Positions 44,639 to 58,087 of a DNA stretch of 64,000 nucleotides are shown here, piece after piece (the first letter of the stretch is position 1; each line of letters opens with the position of its first letter). Under the pieces are notes generated by a model. It did not search any database and was not told the origin of the DNA. It saw only the letters and a program-made list of their open reading frames with translations. The stretch is from Larix kaempferi (lineage: Eukaryota > Streptophyta > Pinopsida > Pinales > Pinaceae): assembly GCA_027924585.1 (NCBI GenBank), contig BSBM01000125.1, positions 1,493,001 through 1,557,000 of the forward strand, read 5' to 3'. The translations under genes were made by a program, and so were the position numbers.

Positions 44639-47600
44639 TGTGACATCCCAAAAATTGCTAAAAATTTAAAATTTTTGAAACGTCATTTATTACTAAAAAT
44701 GCTACTTGCGGAATAATTGATATCAAACAAAATAACTCATGGAAGCTTAACACACATTACAAATTGTAATACTTAACATAATAAGACAACAGATTATGAT
44801 TGTAATTCGATATAGGATATTTATTTTCTCATGTATTGCAGTTCTAGTGATAATGCTGACGACTTTATTTGCATGTTTCTGAAGGGGTTCCTACAGGGTG
44901 CCCTTGGGTTTACTTAGCTTTGATAGCTAAAGCATTGGACCTTTTCTTTCGCAGATCTGCAGGTAAGGTAATAAGATAATTCGAGCTCTTCAAGTTATTT
45001 AATAAATGTTTCTGCTAGTCGTCATTGCAAAATAGAAATAAAAGCGAAAGTACATCTTGAACAGAAAAGGTGTTAAAGGTATGGGTCTTCCGTTTTATTT
45101 CTTCAATTTCAAATAAGTGTTGTACTAGTTGAGAAACACCATCTACAGATGTCATTGATTTTCACAACCTGTTCTGATACCTGCAAGGGTTAGATGAGTC
45201 TCTCATTTTCAAAGCATCAAACATAAGTAAAACAATGTTAGCAGAACATATCTAATAATGACTGATATTGCAAAGTGAAACATGGTGAAATTACGTAAAA
45301 CTAGGTTGTTCCCAAGATATCCTATTGTCTATGCAAATGTGAAGTTAACTCTTCTTCGTTTAATAACTCTACTAGTTGTTATACTCATGTATCGATATGA
45401 AGTGGTCTTGCTATGTCAAAGTGTTACAATACTTCTTGCATTGGGCTCTAATGTTAATGTCATTACCATGACAAATATTATAGCAAACATCCTAACGATA
45501 TTGTAACAAATATTAATGTGTGCCATGCACTTACTAATGGTTATTTAAATAATACCCAAAATAATGAAAATACAAAACTTTTATTGCAATTGTAACTATT
45601 ATGAAAAAATGCAACAGTGATCTACGTAATATATAATCTAATCAAATGAACTATGTGAAATGCGAATGTAAAGTATGGAACTAACTCTAAAGCACTGTAT
45701 TACCATAACGAGACTATGTAATAGTGACAAGTAGAAATTCTTAAACATTATCCTATGTTTAAAATGAAATTAAACTTTAGAAAAATAAAGCATAAACATT
45801 ATGCAAAACATACGTTTGAATTATAATACATGAACACTATGCTAAATGCAAACAAATTTTAGAATTATATCACATAGATATAATGCAGGGATCGTGCTAA
45901 TGCCATTTATTATGATGTTGACAAGAATTAATGTTATCGCAGGCCTAGTCTGGCATGAGTGATACGTAAGACTGAGCATTGATGAATCCCTGTAACTCCT
46001 TGGTGGATTGTCCCATTGGCTAATCTATAACTGGTTCCACGTGATGATCTTCGTAGGAAATGTGGGAACTTGCCCAGCTGTATGATACTCCTTTGGTGAT
46101 GTGGCCTCCAACTGGGCTCGATATTGAATGAGCCATTAATGAGAAGGTTGATCATATTGATACCTTGGTAGTGGCGTTGCTTGGCTGGCCCGATCTTACC
46201 CGTTGATCTAGATCTGTCTCGGTCATTGAGAACTAAACCCTAAATGCACTTGCTATACCGTTGTTGGCTTTACCTCTCGCATTCATTTGGAGCCCTGGAT
46301 TTTTGGGAGAGGTCGACAGGCCGCTAAATTGTAGGGTTCAACCTCTGGTTGTTCTCTGGTGGTTCTGCAACTTCATACTTCTGAATTTAATGGTGGAAAA
46401 ACCTGGTTGTATAAGTTTTCAAGGTTCGAATAAAGAGTATGTGTTGAAGCCCTGTGGCTTTCGTCGTGAAACAAGATAGGTTTTCTCCAAGGTTTAGATT
46501 CAGAGTCTGAGATATCGTAGTTGCATGCTGCCCCTGTTGCGACTGTTGGATGATTTGGAAACTGAAAGCATTAGGCATTCCAACTTCCTGCTCTTACAAA
46601 GGTAAGCTCAGATTTTGTGAAAACTGTTTGCTATACTTACAGTTTGACCTTGTGTCTCGTATTGTTTTGGAATTATGATTTAACCTCTTTGTGGTTTGTG
46701 TGACAGGTGCTGCCTTCGTCGTGGAGTTAAAGAGTTGAAAACTTGATGGCAGTTGATAGCTCATTTAAACGGTAAGCCCCGGTGGCATAACCCTTCGTAG
46801 GTTCTCCTGGAAGAATGGCCATCGTTGATGTTTGAACCATACTTGTGGTTTCTGGAAATGAATCCAAAACAGTGTTGTGTTAAGCTACGCGTCTGTAGTA
46901 TGGATGCCTTTCGGCTTGCCTGATTAATGTAACAATGTTTTAATCTACAGTGTCAAACTGGATAATGTAACCTTGTTCGACAAGAGTTCCTTCCTCCGTC
47001 GAGTTCTTTTTAAGAAATAAGATTTTAATAAGTCAGTTTTGTAATAGTTTTTCATTTCATCTTCGGGGTTTCGACCTTTGAATGTAACCTGTGACTTGAA
47101 TGTTTAAAATGTAGAGGTAAAAACTTGTGTTTTAACAGGGTTCTGTGTTTAAGCTTGATGTATAAATAGTTATAGTTTGTGAGATGAGATTGATACTTCT
47201 ACTGTTATCATTTTCCTTCGTAGAACTATGAATTGTACGTTTTGGAAAGGAAAAACAATGTAAATGAAATGTGAAATGTGAGAAAATACAAATGATTTTG
47301 ACTGGATAGTTTGAATAATGAAATATTTGTGTTTTTAAAACGTCTTTTTAGTTCTAAGAAAAAGGAAAATGCCTGTAACTGAAATCTTGAATACTTGTGA
47401 ATTGATTTCGACGAAAGGGTATTACCCTTGGTCACTTGATCTGAAAATGACTGTGATTCAACTTTGATACTGTTTAAAGAAATGATATACTAGCTCTATC
47501 AAACGAAAGTTTGAAAAAAGGAAATGTTAGGGTTTAGGGTTTTATGTCGAATGTTTGAAACTTTTGAAGAACTAAATGGACTCTGTTTTGCATATCTGTC

Positions 47601-49013
47601 CTGTATGTTAGTAAAGTACCAAAATAGAATAAAACTATAGTAAACTTGATAAGAAAGTATGAAAACATAAACCCTAGTTTTAAACTTTAAATTGACAGAA
47701 TAGTAATGTACAATATTTTCTATAATTTCTTGAAAACTATGTAACAAAAAATGACTTAATCATTGAGTATAAAATTACTGTTATTTTCCAAGGTAAAATA
47801 AGCTTTCTATTGATAAGAAATGACAGTGCTGTGTATTCAGAAAGTAAATGTTTGCACTATTAAATTCAAACATCCTGCTGTATAAAATACAGTGAATCCT
47901 GAAATCTTTTAATATGAAAATGAGGAGAGAAAAACATGGAATGATAATAATTAATACTGAATATTAATAGTATGAAAACTAATGAAATTTACAGAGTTAA
48001 TCTTCTCATTCATCTTGGCAATCTGCTTATCAAATCTATCTACATTAATTTATTCCCTGTACTAGAGTACGATGCCGATTCATTAGCATGGGGAAAAATG
48101 TAGAGAACATTTTATTCAATTCATCATAAGAGAATCAGTACTATTCATAATCCTAATTAACTTAAAAATAGACTAAAATGTGTTTGTTCAGTAATATATT
48201 TGGAAACAGAAAATTAATTATAACAGATAGAAAGTTTTAACTGCATGAAAATTAGAGAAGATAAGTAGAACCTGTAATTGAAGATAGGGCCAGCAAACAC
48301 CCAAAGAGGCTTGTTCCTCCCAACCTATTCTAGAATAAAACAACAAAACTGCTGGCTTCTTGTGAACCCTCGAGCCTACGTACTGAGCCACTAAGTAGAT
48401 GGAATCTGTGTAGAAGCAAGGCACTCAAAAATGCCTTCAACACTCAGCATCTAACTCCTGTAAAAACATTCCTTCAGCACTCAGCATCAAACTCCTGAAC
48501 TCAATTGAGTTTGGCAGACTCACAACATGATCAACAACTTAGCATATCCCCTCATCAAATCTCTTGGGTGCAACACAGCAAAACCCCAAGGTAAATTTCC
48601 TCGTCAGGAAAAGTGATGAACCTCAGTTCATAATTTGATGGCTATTATATAGACTGCCTAGGTCTTTAGTGGTCAGTTTGGAATAAATGAGCCTCAAGCT
48701 CCAGTCCCATCTTTTAGGGCACTATGACCACATTTTAAGGGAGTTGTCCCATACCAAAAACTAGTTAGTTGTATCATGATGCTGCCACTTGTCCATTTCC
48801 TTCTACCCCAGATTCCATTCCACCTAGTGGGTCAGTAACCACTCTTTCAACAGTCCTCTTAGGTGTTTGTCTCCTATTTTATTTATTAAATAATAAAATA
48901 TTGTGCAAATTACAGTCATCCTTGGACACCTGTCCAACATAAAAAATTTATAATAAAAGTTAACATAATGTTTTCCAACATAAAATGTTCTTCAGCAAAA
49001 AGGGTATGTTACA
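44639..49013. mobile_element. 4.4-kb LTR-bounded insertion, probably a solo LTR
   Basis: Starts TGTGACATCCCAAAAATTGC and ends AAAGGGTATGTTACA. The ends are inverted near-copies (TGTGACATCCC against TGTAACATACCC). It is flanked by TAACC (44634-44638) and TACCC (49014-49018), a 5-bp target duplication with one mismatch, and it interrupts a tandem repeat that continues on both sides. No gag or pol motif is seen inside, and I see no internal pair of direct repeats. A long solo LTR of the chromovirus type (TGTGACAYCCC start) is the simplest reading; a non-autonomous element is the alternative. Orientation is not settled. Confidence 0.6.
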
Positions 49014-49018
49014 TACCC

Positions 49019-49260
49019 ACTGGAACAAATTAGTCACCTATCACATGTATTCTTGGGCATATCACATGTTGAAACTAAATCCATACCAACCAACGATATT
49101 TAGGTAGATTCAACACTTCTCATAGGAGAAAATATTCCGGAAATCCCTATAAAAAATCAACCACCTATCATAAGTCCTTTGAGGCATAAACCATTCTAAA
49201 AATAAATCAATAATAGCCACCCATGTAGTAGATCTACCACTTATTACAGGGTAAATCATA
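49019..49260. repeat. Degenerate tandem repeat, right part
   Basis: Continues the units of 44340-44638 (CAAATTAGTCACCTATCACA, then AAATCAACCACCTATCATAA). Sequence from about 49261 to 49832 holds no supported gene, apart from a (TATG)n run near 49814-49832. Confidence 0.5.
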
Positions 49261-49832
49261 CTCTCATCATAATAGAAACGATGGTTTCAACCCATCAAAA
49301 CATATAACAAGTGTAAGTGCCCATCTCAAGCACACTAGGGATTCACCACCCAACAATCTCTCTTATGTTGAACAACTCAACTGCCAACAACCTCTTCACC
49401 AAGAGAGTGGTCGAAGTAAAAATAACTATGATAGCATGTAGAAATTTTGGAATTCTAAATTTTAATGCAACTCTAAAATTTCATCTTGCACTAGAGGTTT
49501 CCCATATCCAAAACCTATGAATATTCATCCTTAGGGATGGTCTGAAATATAAATTACAACAAAAAAATATGGAAAATATTTCAATTTACTTCAACCCTAA
49601 TCCACCAGGTAATTTAAGAGTAAGGATATCAAACATATGCCAACAAGTTTCAACCATTTATAAGGCACACTTTGCAAGCATAAAAAAGTATCCGTAATTA
49701 CAATTAATGAATCTTTACAATAATAAATTTACCCTAGTGTTGGAAATTACCAAAACAAGAAGATAATGAATGGTGAAAAACAAATATGCAATTGAGACAT
49801 ATCTTTGGACAATATGTATGTATGTATGTATG

Positions 49833-50107
49833 TGTTAAATTAAAACATACACGGGGTAGAAACTAAGTGAGGGAAAAGGCTCATTAGCCAACTCAATGTA
49901 TTCACACCAAAGATACAAATATATAGTACAATGCATGATGGCACCTCATGGAGATATTTACTCTAGATCCTACCACCTTGCATGGTGAATAGGGTAGGAA
50001 ATATTATCCAAATATCTTAGTCATCATTTATGATAAATCACTATTATTCTAGATGATAAATACAAATAAAGGTGACAATTAAACTTTGTGATCGCTAATG
50101 GAATCCA
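49833..50107 (-). repeat. E5 3' LTR
   Basis: TGTTAAATTAAAACATACAC to about GCTAATGGAATCCA. Clearly homologous to 53312-53577 over its full length, with scattered substitutions. Confidence 0.75.
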
Positions 50108-51489
50108 TGGCCAAAATCCCCCCCTCTATCACAAGTCTATATATATATATGTATCAACTAAGCAATAAGCATTAATGTTGAAATTTATATTCTCGATCTT
50201 TCATAAGCCTTCCTCTATGCTTCAAAGAATCCCCTCACCAAGAAATAAGTAACTTAGGTGGCCTTACTCATAAAAAAGAAGGCCCTAAGTTATTGGCGTT
50301 GAAAAGAAAGAGGGGGCCCATCGAAGTTGCAACTACAAATCAAAGGCTATCAGATAGCCAACTTGGTGCATGGAGAGAAGCTATCCCTAGAATTTGAGAC
50401 TTGCAATTTCTGCTTAGAGCCCACTAAAGTCCATACCCGGGCCTCTTCCTCACTCTTATAGATAGGTCATTATAAATAGGTCGATTGTTTAGGTACTTGT
50501 TTACCAATACATGTTCCGATGTCCAGTAGCATCTTTCTCTGCGGCTATAGTTATAATTTTCCTGAAATGACCTAATTATCTGGATAGTGGGTAGAACGAC
50601 CTTTCCCAAACATTCTTGCTTACACACTACCCCATCCCCGCTACTCATTTCCAACCACCTCACTTCAATTACAATTTTTTTTTTGAAAAACCATCAACTA
50701 GATGTTGAATGGTTCATCTAAAATGAATTGGAAGAGAGTTGAAATGTGGAAGTGAACAACTTCCAATGTCTGAACATTATTTGTTTACTTTAAAGTTCGA
50801 TCATTTCCAAGTGCTTTAGCTAGTTGAAGAGCTTGATTTCTTCTTCTAATTGGTGAACATGTAGTATCACCACTCTACTCTCAGTGTATCACTGAAGTGC
50901 TCTAAGAAAATGACACATAAATAGTTTCAATCAACATCCCGATCATGTATCCTTTATCTAAGTATGCAATCTACAGACTATTGTTTCCCATTTGGCATTT
51001 GTTGTTAGAGTCTTCCATCTATAGAATATTGTTTCCCATTTGTAAATTTGTTTGATCGAGTCTTCCATCTACAAAAAATTGTTTCCAATACTTGAAGTCT
51101 GATAACCCTCATCAATATCGTCCCCTTTGTTAGCTGAAATGTAATACATCCTTGTATATGGTTGTTTTGGTTGACCAATAACCATTTTCACTTCACAGTG
51201 TACCCCCCCTTAAGCTGCAAGAGCGTACCATTTTTATTCCATTTGTGTACAACTCAAAGTGGTCACATGGAAGAAACCACATGTTATGTCATCCCGTAGG
51301 GGACATGCTTGAAAGCTACGCCATAAGGGGATCACTTTGGACTTATATTCCTTATGTCAGGTACAAAAATACTATGTGCTGCAAGATGGGTCTTTACTTG
51401 AAATTGAATTCTTCGGTAAGACTGATTCAACTTCTTGACTTGTTGATACCATCGCCAACAAATTATCCACCCATAACGAAGTGTTTGTT

Positions 51490-52230
51490 ATAGAACTTTC
51501 TTCTTCTTTCAACATCTATCATAATGATGATTTGTCTTGCCACAATAAAAACAAGGATGGACATCAAAACAATTATTCTCTATGTGACCGACTCTATGAA
51601 AACGTTGGCACTTAACATTTTGAACTTCAACATTTGAAGTTCAATTTTATTGAAGGAATCCAACACTCATAAACAAAACTGGTTTGGAGTAATTTGGAAT
51701 ATGAAAATTGTTGTGATTTTCATATCCTAAGCCATGTTAGTTCCTATTGGATTGTAATTCTTCCCAAGTTCTGATGATCGTCTTGGAAAGATCATGTTGT
51801 ATTTGATGATGTCCTCCATTAGTATGTTCTTCAAATCCACATTCATTGTTGTTTCTGTCACTATGTGCTTCAGCATCTTCCGCATGCATTTCGTCTTCTT
51901 TAAGCAAACAATTATTCTAAACAATAACTAGTTTATTATTCTTAGTTTCCTAATGATTCTCCATTGTTCATAACTCAATGTTCAAGAGTACTTCTAATTG
52001 GATATATAGTATTCGTAACTTTGTTTACATCGCTCACAAAAAGGTATGAACATCATGCAAATTTTTTGTGGGGATTGTGATTGAAGTTCCATCCACTGTA
52101 TCAACCAATGTTTCAAATAAGGAACACAATTCTTTGATTCTATCCATTAATTTTGACACACTTTCTTGCTTTGTCGTGCTCACTTTCACTTCATTCTCAT
52201 TTGATTTTGTTTCAGCAAGCTGAGTGTGTC
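51490..52230 (-). pseudogene. E5 gag remnant with CCHC knuckle
   Basis: Minus-strand translation near 51520-51620 gives KCQRFHRVGHIENNC, then CFYCGKTNHHYDRC. The second is a perfect C-x2-C-x4-H-x4-C; the first has Phe for its second Cys. A hydrophilic segment with ESVSKLMDRIKELCSLFETL near 52100-52170 fits a copia gag C-terminal region. The frame 51924-51727 lies between. Stops and shifts abound. Assignment as gag rests on the knuckle and the LTR context. Confidence 0.55.
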
Positions 52231-53095
52231 AAATACCACCGAAATGCACTACAACTTGTGATTATTACAATGATTGATTGACAAGCACAATATTTGGAAT
52301 TTGGAATAAAAAATAGATGGTTTCAGGTTCAACTGAGAATGCACCCAGTTACAAATTCAACTCAACTTGATTTTGACACTTACAAAAAGAACTATTTGCA
52401 AGTAGATTATTCAAAGTTGATTTTGAAGTTGAAGTGATCTTCAAAATTGCATACGAGTTTCCCCTTTAATTGCTAACTTGATGTGTCCATAAATTTGCAT
52501 GGATTGTGTGCCTTGATTCCCTTTAATTTGTCGATGAATGCTAATGTGATCAACAACTTGAATGATGTGTGGTGTTTGTTTGCCAAGTTAAATGTGTAAA
52601 AAACTAGACACAAATTACTATCATAAAGCATCTAAAAAATCTTGTGTCAGACATGACACAATCACCATTGCACACAAACTCAAATAATTTGACCTGCTTA
52701 TTCAATTTTGGGGAGGGTAGAACACATAAGCACCACGACAAATAAATATATTTATTAAAAAAAATTGGTACAATTTACTCTTAGCACTCAAGATTTTTGT
52801 CTTCACTCATGCTTTCAAAATTTGACAATTCTCCAAATATGAACTTAACTTCTCATGTGCCCCTATTTGAAATAAATTTTATTTCAATTTCCAAAAAGAT
52901 AATCTCTTATCATTAGTTCATAATGGCATAAATAGTTTATATTTTATGCATTTACCCCGTGCAACATCACATGAAATTTTGTTTTGTCTGAGGACATTAA
53001 AATAATCACTCGTTTTGGAGGTAAATGACTTTGCAATAACATATATATGTCAAATGATCATATATAAACCATTTTCAAAAAAATACATAGGGTTT

Positions 53096-53311
53096 CTCTG
53101 ATACCATGTTAAGGTTTGTTGTTATACCAAAACCTATAGATGTTAGTAAATTTCCATACCAAGCACATAACCTTGAGTAGGTGGTTAGTCCCATGTTACT
53201 AGGGTGGTGGTTATCCCAGAAGATCAATTCCCAGAGGTGCGGTGGTTAGTCCAACACCCCCCCTCTAACATAACTCGTGGGAATTGAACTTGGGATAAGG
53301 CTCTGATACCA
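53096..53311 (-). other. Duplicated priming-site region at the E5 5' end
   Basis: CTCTGATACCATGTTAA occurs twice, at about 53098 and 53301, 203 bp apart, each resembling a primer-binding site next to an LTR start. Only the second abuts a matched LTR. The first may mark a nested LTR end or a duplication. Confidence 0.5.
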
Positions 53312-53577
53312 TGTTAAAACATACATGAGCAAGAAAGTGACGGAAAATACTCATTAGCCAACTCAATGTATTCACACCAAAGTTACAAATATATAATACA
53401 ATGGGTGATCCCACCTCATGGAGATATTTTATCTAGATCCTAACACTTTGCATGGTGACTAGGATAAGTAATCTTATCCAAGTATCTTAGTCATCATTTA
53501 GGATAAATCACTTATTCTAAATGATAAATACAAATAAAGGTGACAATTAAACTTTGTGATTGCTAATGTAAGTTCTA
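53312..53577 (-). repeat. E5 5' LTR
   Basis: TGTTAAAACATACATGAGC to about GCTAATGTAAGTTCTA; direct repeat of 49833-50107, directly after the priming site. Confidence 0.75.
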
Positions 53578-56502
53578 GCATAATAGTATGTATGTATTAA
53601 GTACATGTACATAGCACAACTTTTTCAGGTACAATATTTCAATCTCTTCAAAACCTTGGCCAGGGGAATCATGAAAGCCTCGGCCATCGCCAAATATATC
53701 CAAAAAGGAAGCATTAACACCAACAATTCCTCCTTGGTTTCAAGGACAAGTTTGTGTCACATAGGATCTCCACACTAGCATGGTTATGTTCCTTAGGGTT
53801 TTTAAACACTGGTCATGTTGCATCATACAAGTAGATGGAAATATAATTGTACTACTAGCCACCAAATGTCCATCCTAGGGTTTGAATCCTCAAAACCTAG
53901 GTATTCCACTCTTGCATCGTCATAGACATCAATACCTCCATGGATAATCAAAGATACAAATTCTATAATCTTTCCCTAGACTTACATCCTGTAAGAACAA
54001 GTTCACAAAAAATGCAAGGTGTTACCTCCACTCTCCATGTTTTTTACTAGGGTAGAAACCATTAGTGCTACAACAATAACCATAAGAACCATTAACAACT
54101 TCAATGTCACGTTCTTCTATAGGGTTTACATATATTTAACAAACCCTAGTAATCACAAGAGAAAACCTTAGCATTGCACAAGAAAAATCTCTCCAAGAAA
54201 AATGTCTTTTCCTTTATCTTGTTCTAGGGATTCTTGATGAACCATAACATCTAGCTCCTATGGTTTCCTGATGAACCTTAATGTATCCAATAAAAGTACA
54301 AAATGATTAATGAATAGAAGATCTCTCACCTCCTTTATATATACAAGTAGGAGATGTAGGATAGCATGAAATAATGACATGTGTCCATACAAGTAACCAA
54401 CAAAGCAACACCACATGGAGAAATTTATATACAAGGATTCACATGTGTCAAACTAGGGTTTATCCAACCCCTAAAGTGAAATGTACTCCAAATCATGATA
54501 TTGTGTTCAATACCCTTCCTCTAAGATGGTGCACATTCCAACAAGGTGTTAGTCCAATTCTCCCTCTTACATGGTGGTCTATCATCCTAGTGTCCTCATG
54601 AAAGGAATTCCTCCCATAGCTATGTGTGGCATGCCTTCTCATGTTCCCATGATACTCTCATGATTATCAATGTAGTCACTAAGATCAAATTCTCCTCTTT
54701 AACATATGTATCCAATTCCATCACCAACCCCATGAAGTATTCTCCTTGAACCAAGCATCCTCGAGTTGAGTGTCCAACCTTTAAGGTATATATCACATGG
54801 TCCCAAGATCGACCAAGGGATAGGTTTCCTCCTCCAAGTTCCCAACACTCATACTCTTAGGTAGGCACCTTGAATAATTGATCAAGCAACTACCCCATAT
54901 TGTACACCGACTGGTTTAGTCAACATGTCAATTAAGGTAACAACCTTCTAGTTAAGGGTGCCATTCCAACACGCTAACCAATGTCAAATATCCACCCAAA
55001 CTAATCCATCCGTATGTTTTATGAATCATCACCAAGGAGATAGGTGACATGGCACTCTCCTAGCAAGGTGAAAACACTTATGGAGTAATCCCAGAAGATA
55101 ATATTTCTTCACGAAGGAAAGAACCTTGTATTCAAGTGTGACTTGGCATCATTCTCCTTGGTGTAGAAGTCTAATCCATTAGGTAAAACCTTAGTCTCAT
55201 ACATATTCCTCTACAATCTCTTCTGTTATGAACGCTCTTCCATTTAGGGCCAAAGTAAGATTTTGAGGTTACTTCAAAAGTGTTTACACCATGTTTGGGG
55301 GTGTTTTGGGGTACACGGTGTATTGTCATCCCTTGGATGGTTCATGATGTATTTCCACATTGGAGGTGGCTTGATCAGTGATTTCTTGACCTTACTTGGA
55401 TGTTTGTATGACACTATTCCTTGGACCATTGAGATATTTAGATAGTTTAGGGCATTATTCATGTTTCCCACATGTAGATAGGTTGATTCCTTGAGAGTAA
55501 ATTGTATATTGGAGGAGGAGAATTTGGAATTATAGAGGAGGTCATTGAGACCTAGAAAACATGGGGTGGCTTGGATTATAGAGGTGTGATCCTATTTGTG
55601 TCTTTGTATATTTCTTGCAAGGATTTAGGCCCATGTATATATTGTTAGCCACCCTTACCTATCATATATATAGAGGAAAAAGAGAGTTATTTTATCATCC
55701 TTATGTCTTGATCGTCATGTTTTAGAGATACGAGGATAAGAGGATTGTCAGATATCACCTAACTGTATCTCCCTATTTATATTTGTCCTTCATTTTTGTA
55801 CTTTACCTCTCTCATCTTAGAGGAACTAGGATTTCTTGGATCTTTTGTTGCATATTGAATACTAGGGTTAGGCTTTGATACCTTGGAAATATTGGAGCTA
55901 GGTTTTGGTGATTAAACCTTGGATTATACTTTTTAAGGGTGGAGAAGAGGGGATGTCTTTCCTATGACGACTTGCTAGTGTGATAATTTTTTTGTTGGAG
56001 TACCTTGGTGTTGGCTCCTTGGGTTTGTTCAATATAAATAGTTTTTATGAACCAAATGATTAAATTAATTATATAAACTCTTATATTGAATCCCCTATTA
56101 AATATTATGGTAACCATCCCTTCTACTCCCAGTGAGATTCACGTGTTAAAGTGGTCTTCTTCCTAGTTTCACCTTCTTGTGGAGTATATAACTTCATTTT
56201 TATCTCCCTTTCCTCACGCGATGATGGTTCTCTTTCCCCTTTCACTTGCCTTGATAATATCAAGGTAGTCACTCTTCTCTTCTCTCCTTGCCTCTCATTC
56301 CCTTGATTCCTCCTTTTTTTTTAAAATTTCTTCACCCCTTTCTTTCCGATACTTGGGACAGGTCTAAACTTTGTTCCCAAAATTTCATTGTTAGCTTGAG
56401 ATATCTATACTAGCTTCAATAGGTATCCTTATTTTAATATGTATTGACCAATATGAGTGAATCATGATCCCGAAATGAGACCTTTGTAGTGCTAGATTAG
56501 GA
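53578..56502. other. Unassigned DNA, probably decayed repeats
   Basis: No frame has recognisable family features. The 75- and 60-codon frames at 54374 and 55263 are chance by composition. I see no paired LTRs. Confidence 0.35.
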
Positions 56503-56510
56503 CTTATGGA

Positions 56511-56808
56511 CAAGGATAATTTTAGGGGCGAAATTTAGCCCATGGGCTATTTTTCCATGTTTTTTTTCCAAAAAACGATTCGCTAATTTGGATTTTTTTA
56601 AGCCCCATTTTGCCCAATTTTGATGGGGTGAAATTTTTTCACTCCAAAAATCACCAAATTATTATATAAACTATATAAGATCCTTATAAACTGAAATAAT
56701 TTTAGAAGAATATCACCAAATATTTTATAGTTGACATTTTAAGAATTGGTAAGATTCGCCAAGGTTTATACACTTTTAAATAAGTATGGGTCCTTAAAAT
56801 TATCCCTG
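56511..56808. mobile_element. 298-bp hAT-type MITE with 8-bp target duplication
   Basis: Terminal inverted repeats CAAGGATAATTTTAGG (left) and, on the opposite strand, CAGGGATAATTTTAAGG (right). The flanks are CTTATGGA at 56503-56510 and CTTATGGA at 56809-56816, a perfect 8-bp target duplication. An 8-bp duplication and a CAGGG-type end are established marks of hAT transposons. No coding capacity. Partial copies lie at 18016-18110, 34369-34460 and 37850-37932. Confidence 0.88.
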
Positions 56809-56816
56809 CTTATGGA

Positions 56817-57183
56817 TTTGGTATTAGCTATATTCTACCTCGATGGTGCTTGTTTATTCTTTTATATTGCATTCTATATTTCATATTATTTCCTATTATG
56901 ATTATATCACGGTATTTCCCTTACTCTTGCTTCCTCTTTATCTCTTTTTCTTTGAGCCTTCTCATCTCCTTGCGACCACATCTCTCTCTAGTTGCTTCAC
57001 AAGTAATTAATTTCATTGAGTATATTTGTCTCAATTAGGGCTCAACTTGAAATGATTTCATCCTAGCAGGATCAACCATCCTATTTTGCATGTAAGGTGT
57101 TGAGTATGATTTTCAAATCCTATGCATTTCATTGATGGTAACACTTTCTCAACCACATCTCTAATTCCTCTACCCTCACATTT
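56817..57183. other. Flanking AT-rich DNA
   Basis: No gene seen; it is the left flank of the E6 insertion. Confidence 0.4.
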
Positions 57184-57188
57184 ATTGT

Positions 57189-57843
57189 TGTTAGTTTTTC
57201 ATCATCTAATTCGATATGATCTAGGATCTTAACTGAGAGAACAACATGTACAACATATCAAACACAAGAGACAAGAGACACAAATCATTTCACTGGGGAA
57301 AACTAAGAAGGTGAAAAACCCCGCAACTTCCTCAAAGATAGAATAAGCACCAATACAAAGATCACAAAGATGAATCCCCAAAAGATAAATGTCTATAGCA
57401 GCTGCTCCCCCTCCACTTGTGCGCACTTCTCCTCTCTCACACTAATGCGAAGTGAGTGAGTGAATGAATGAATAGTGAATGAATGAATAGAATGAGAGAG
57501 TCACACTCTCTATTTATACTTTACTTTGAATTTCCTTTTACTCTAACTAGGCCGACCTCCCTTAGGAGAGTCTAATAACCCATTACCACTTGTCACTGGG
57601 CCGACCCCACTAGGGTCGTCTAATAACCCTTTAACCCATACTAGTCCGACCCCTCTAAGGTGGTCTAATAACCCATCAAATATAAGTTACGACACTTACA
57701 ATATAACTTGCGACACTTGCAAATACAAATGATGACACTTATAACCGAGGAATAATACATCTCCGTTGGGGATACAATAAAGTACAAATGTAATACATAC
57801 AATATACAAGTGAATATCTTCCGAAGTTACAAATACATCAACA
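57189..57843 (-). repeat. E6 3' LTR, 655 bp
   Basis: Starts TGTTAGTTTTTCATC and ends ACATCAACA. Compared with the right LTR it has about 15 extra bases in a TGAATGAATG stretch and scattered substitutions. Confidence 0.9.
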
Positions 57844-57855
57844 CTCCCTCTTAAC
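57844..57855 (-). other. E6 polypurine tract
   Basis: On the minus strand GTTAAGAGGGAG immediately precedes the 3' LTR. Confidence 0.75.
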
Positions 57856-58087
57856 TAGGACGATATTCTCTTGACACAAGTCATCAATACTGGAGCTGAA
57901 TAATCATCAGTGGATCACTGGAGCATCATCGTCACTGCTACTATACTCTTCATCTCGATCACTGGTGCTATCTCTCAATTCTTCTCATCATAGGAAGTTC
58001 TATAGAGCCAACCATTTTTCATGTTGGATGTAGGCCTAGCCTCCTGTAGGTCTTCATCATCTCTACGAGCTGGCCATCCTGTGGAAT

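Larger units (their letters stand above)
49833..53577 (-). mobile_element. E5: non-autonomous copia-like element with short LTRs
   Basis: Two direct repeats of about 270 bp (49833-50107 and 53312-53577) bound 3.2 kb. A perfect initiator-Met priming site (53299-53311, minus strand) abuts the right LTR and a purine tract (minus strand of 50118-50128, AGAGGGGGGG) lies near the left LTR, so it runs on the minus strand. Inside, only a gag zinc-knuckle remnant is recognised. RT and integrase are absent. LTR ends are slightly uncertain, and I see no convincing target duplication. Confidence 0.72.
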
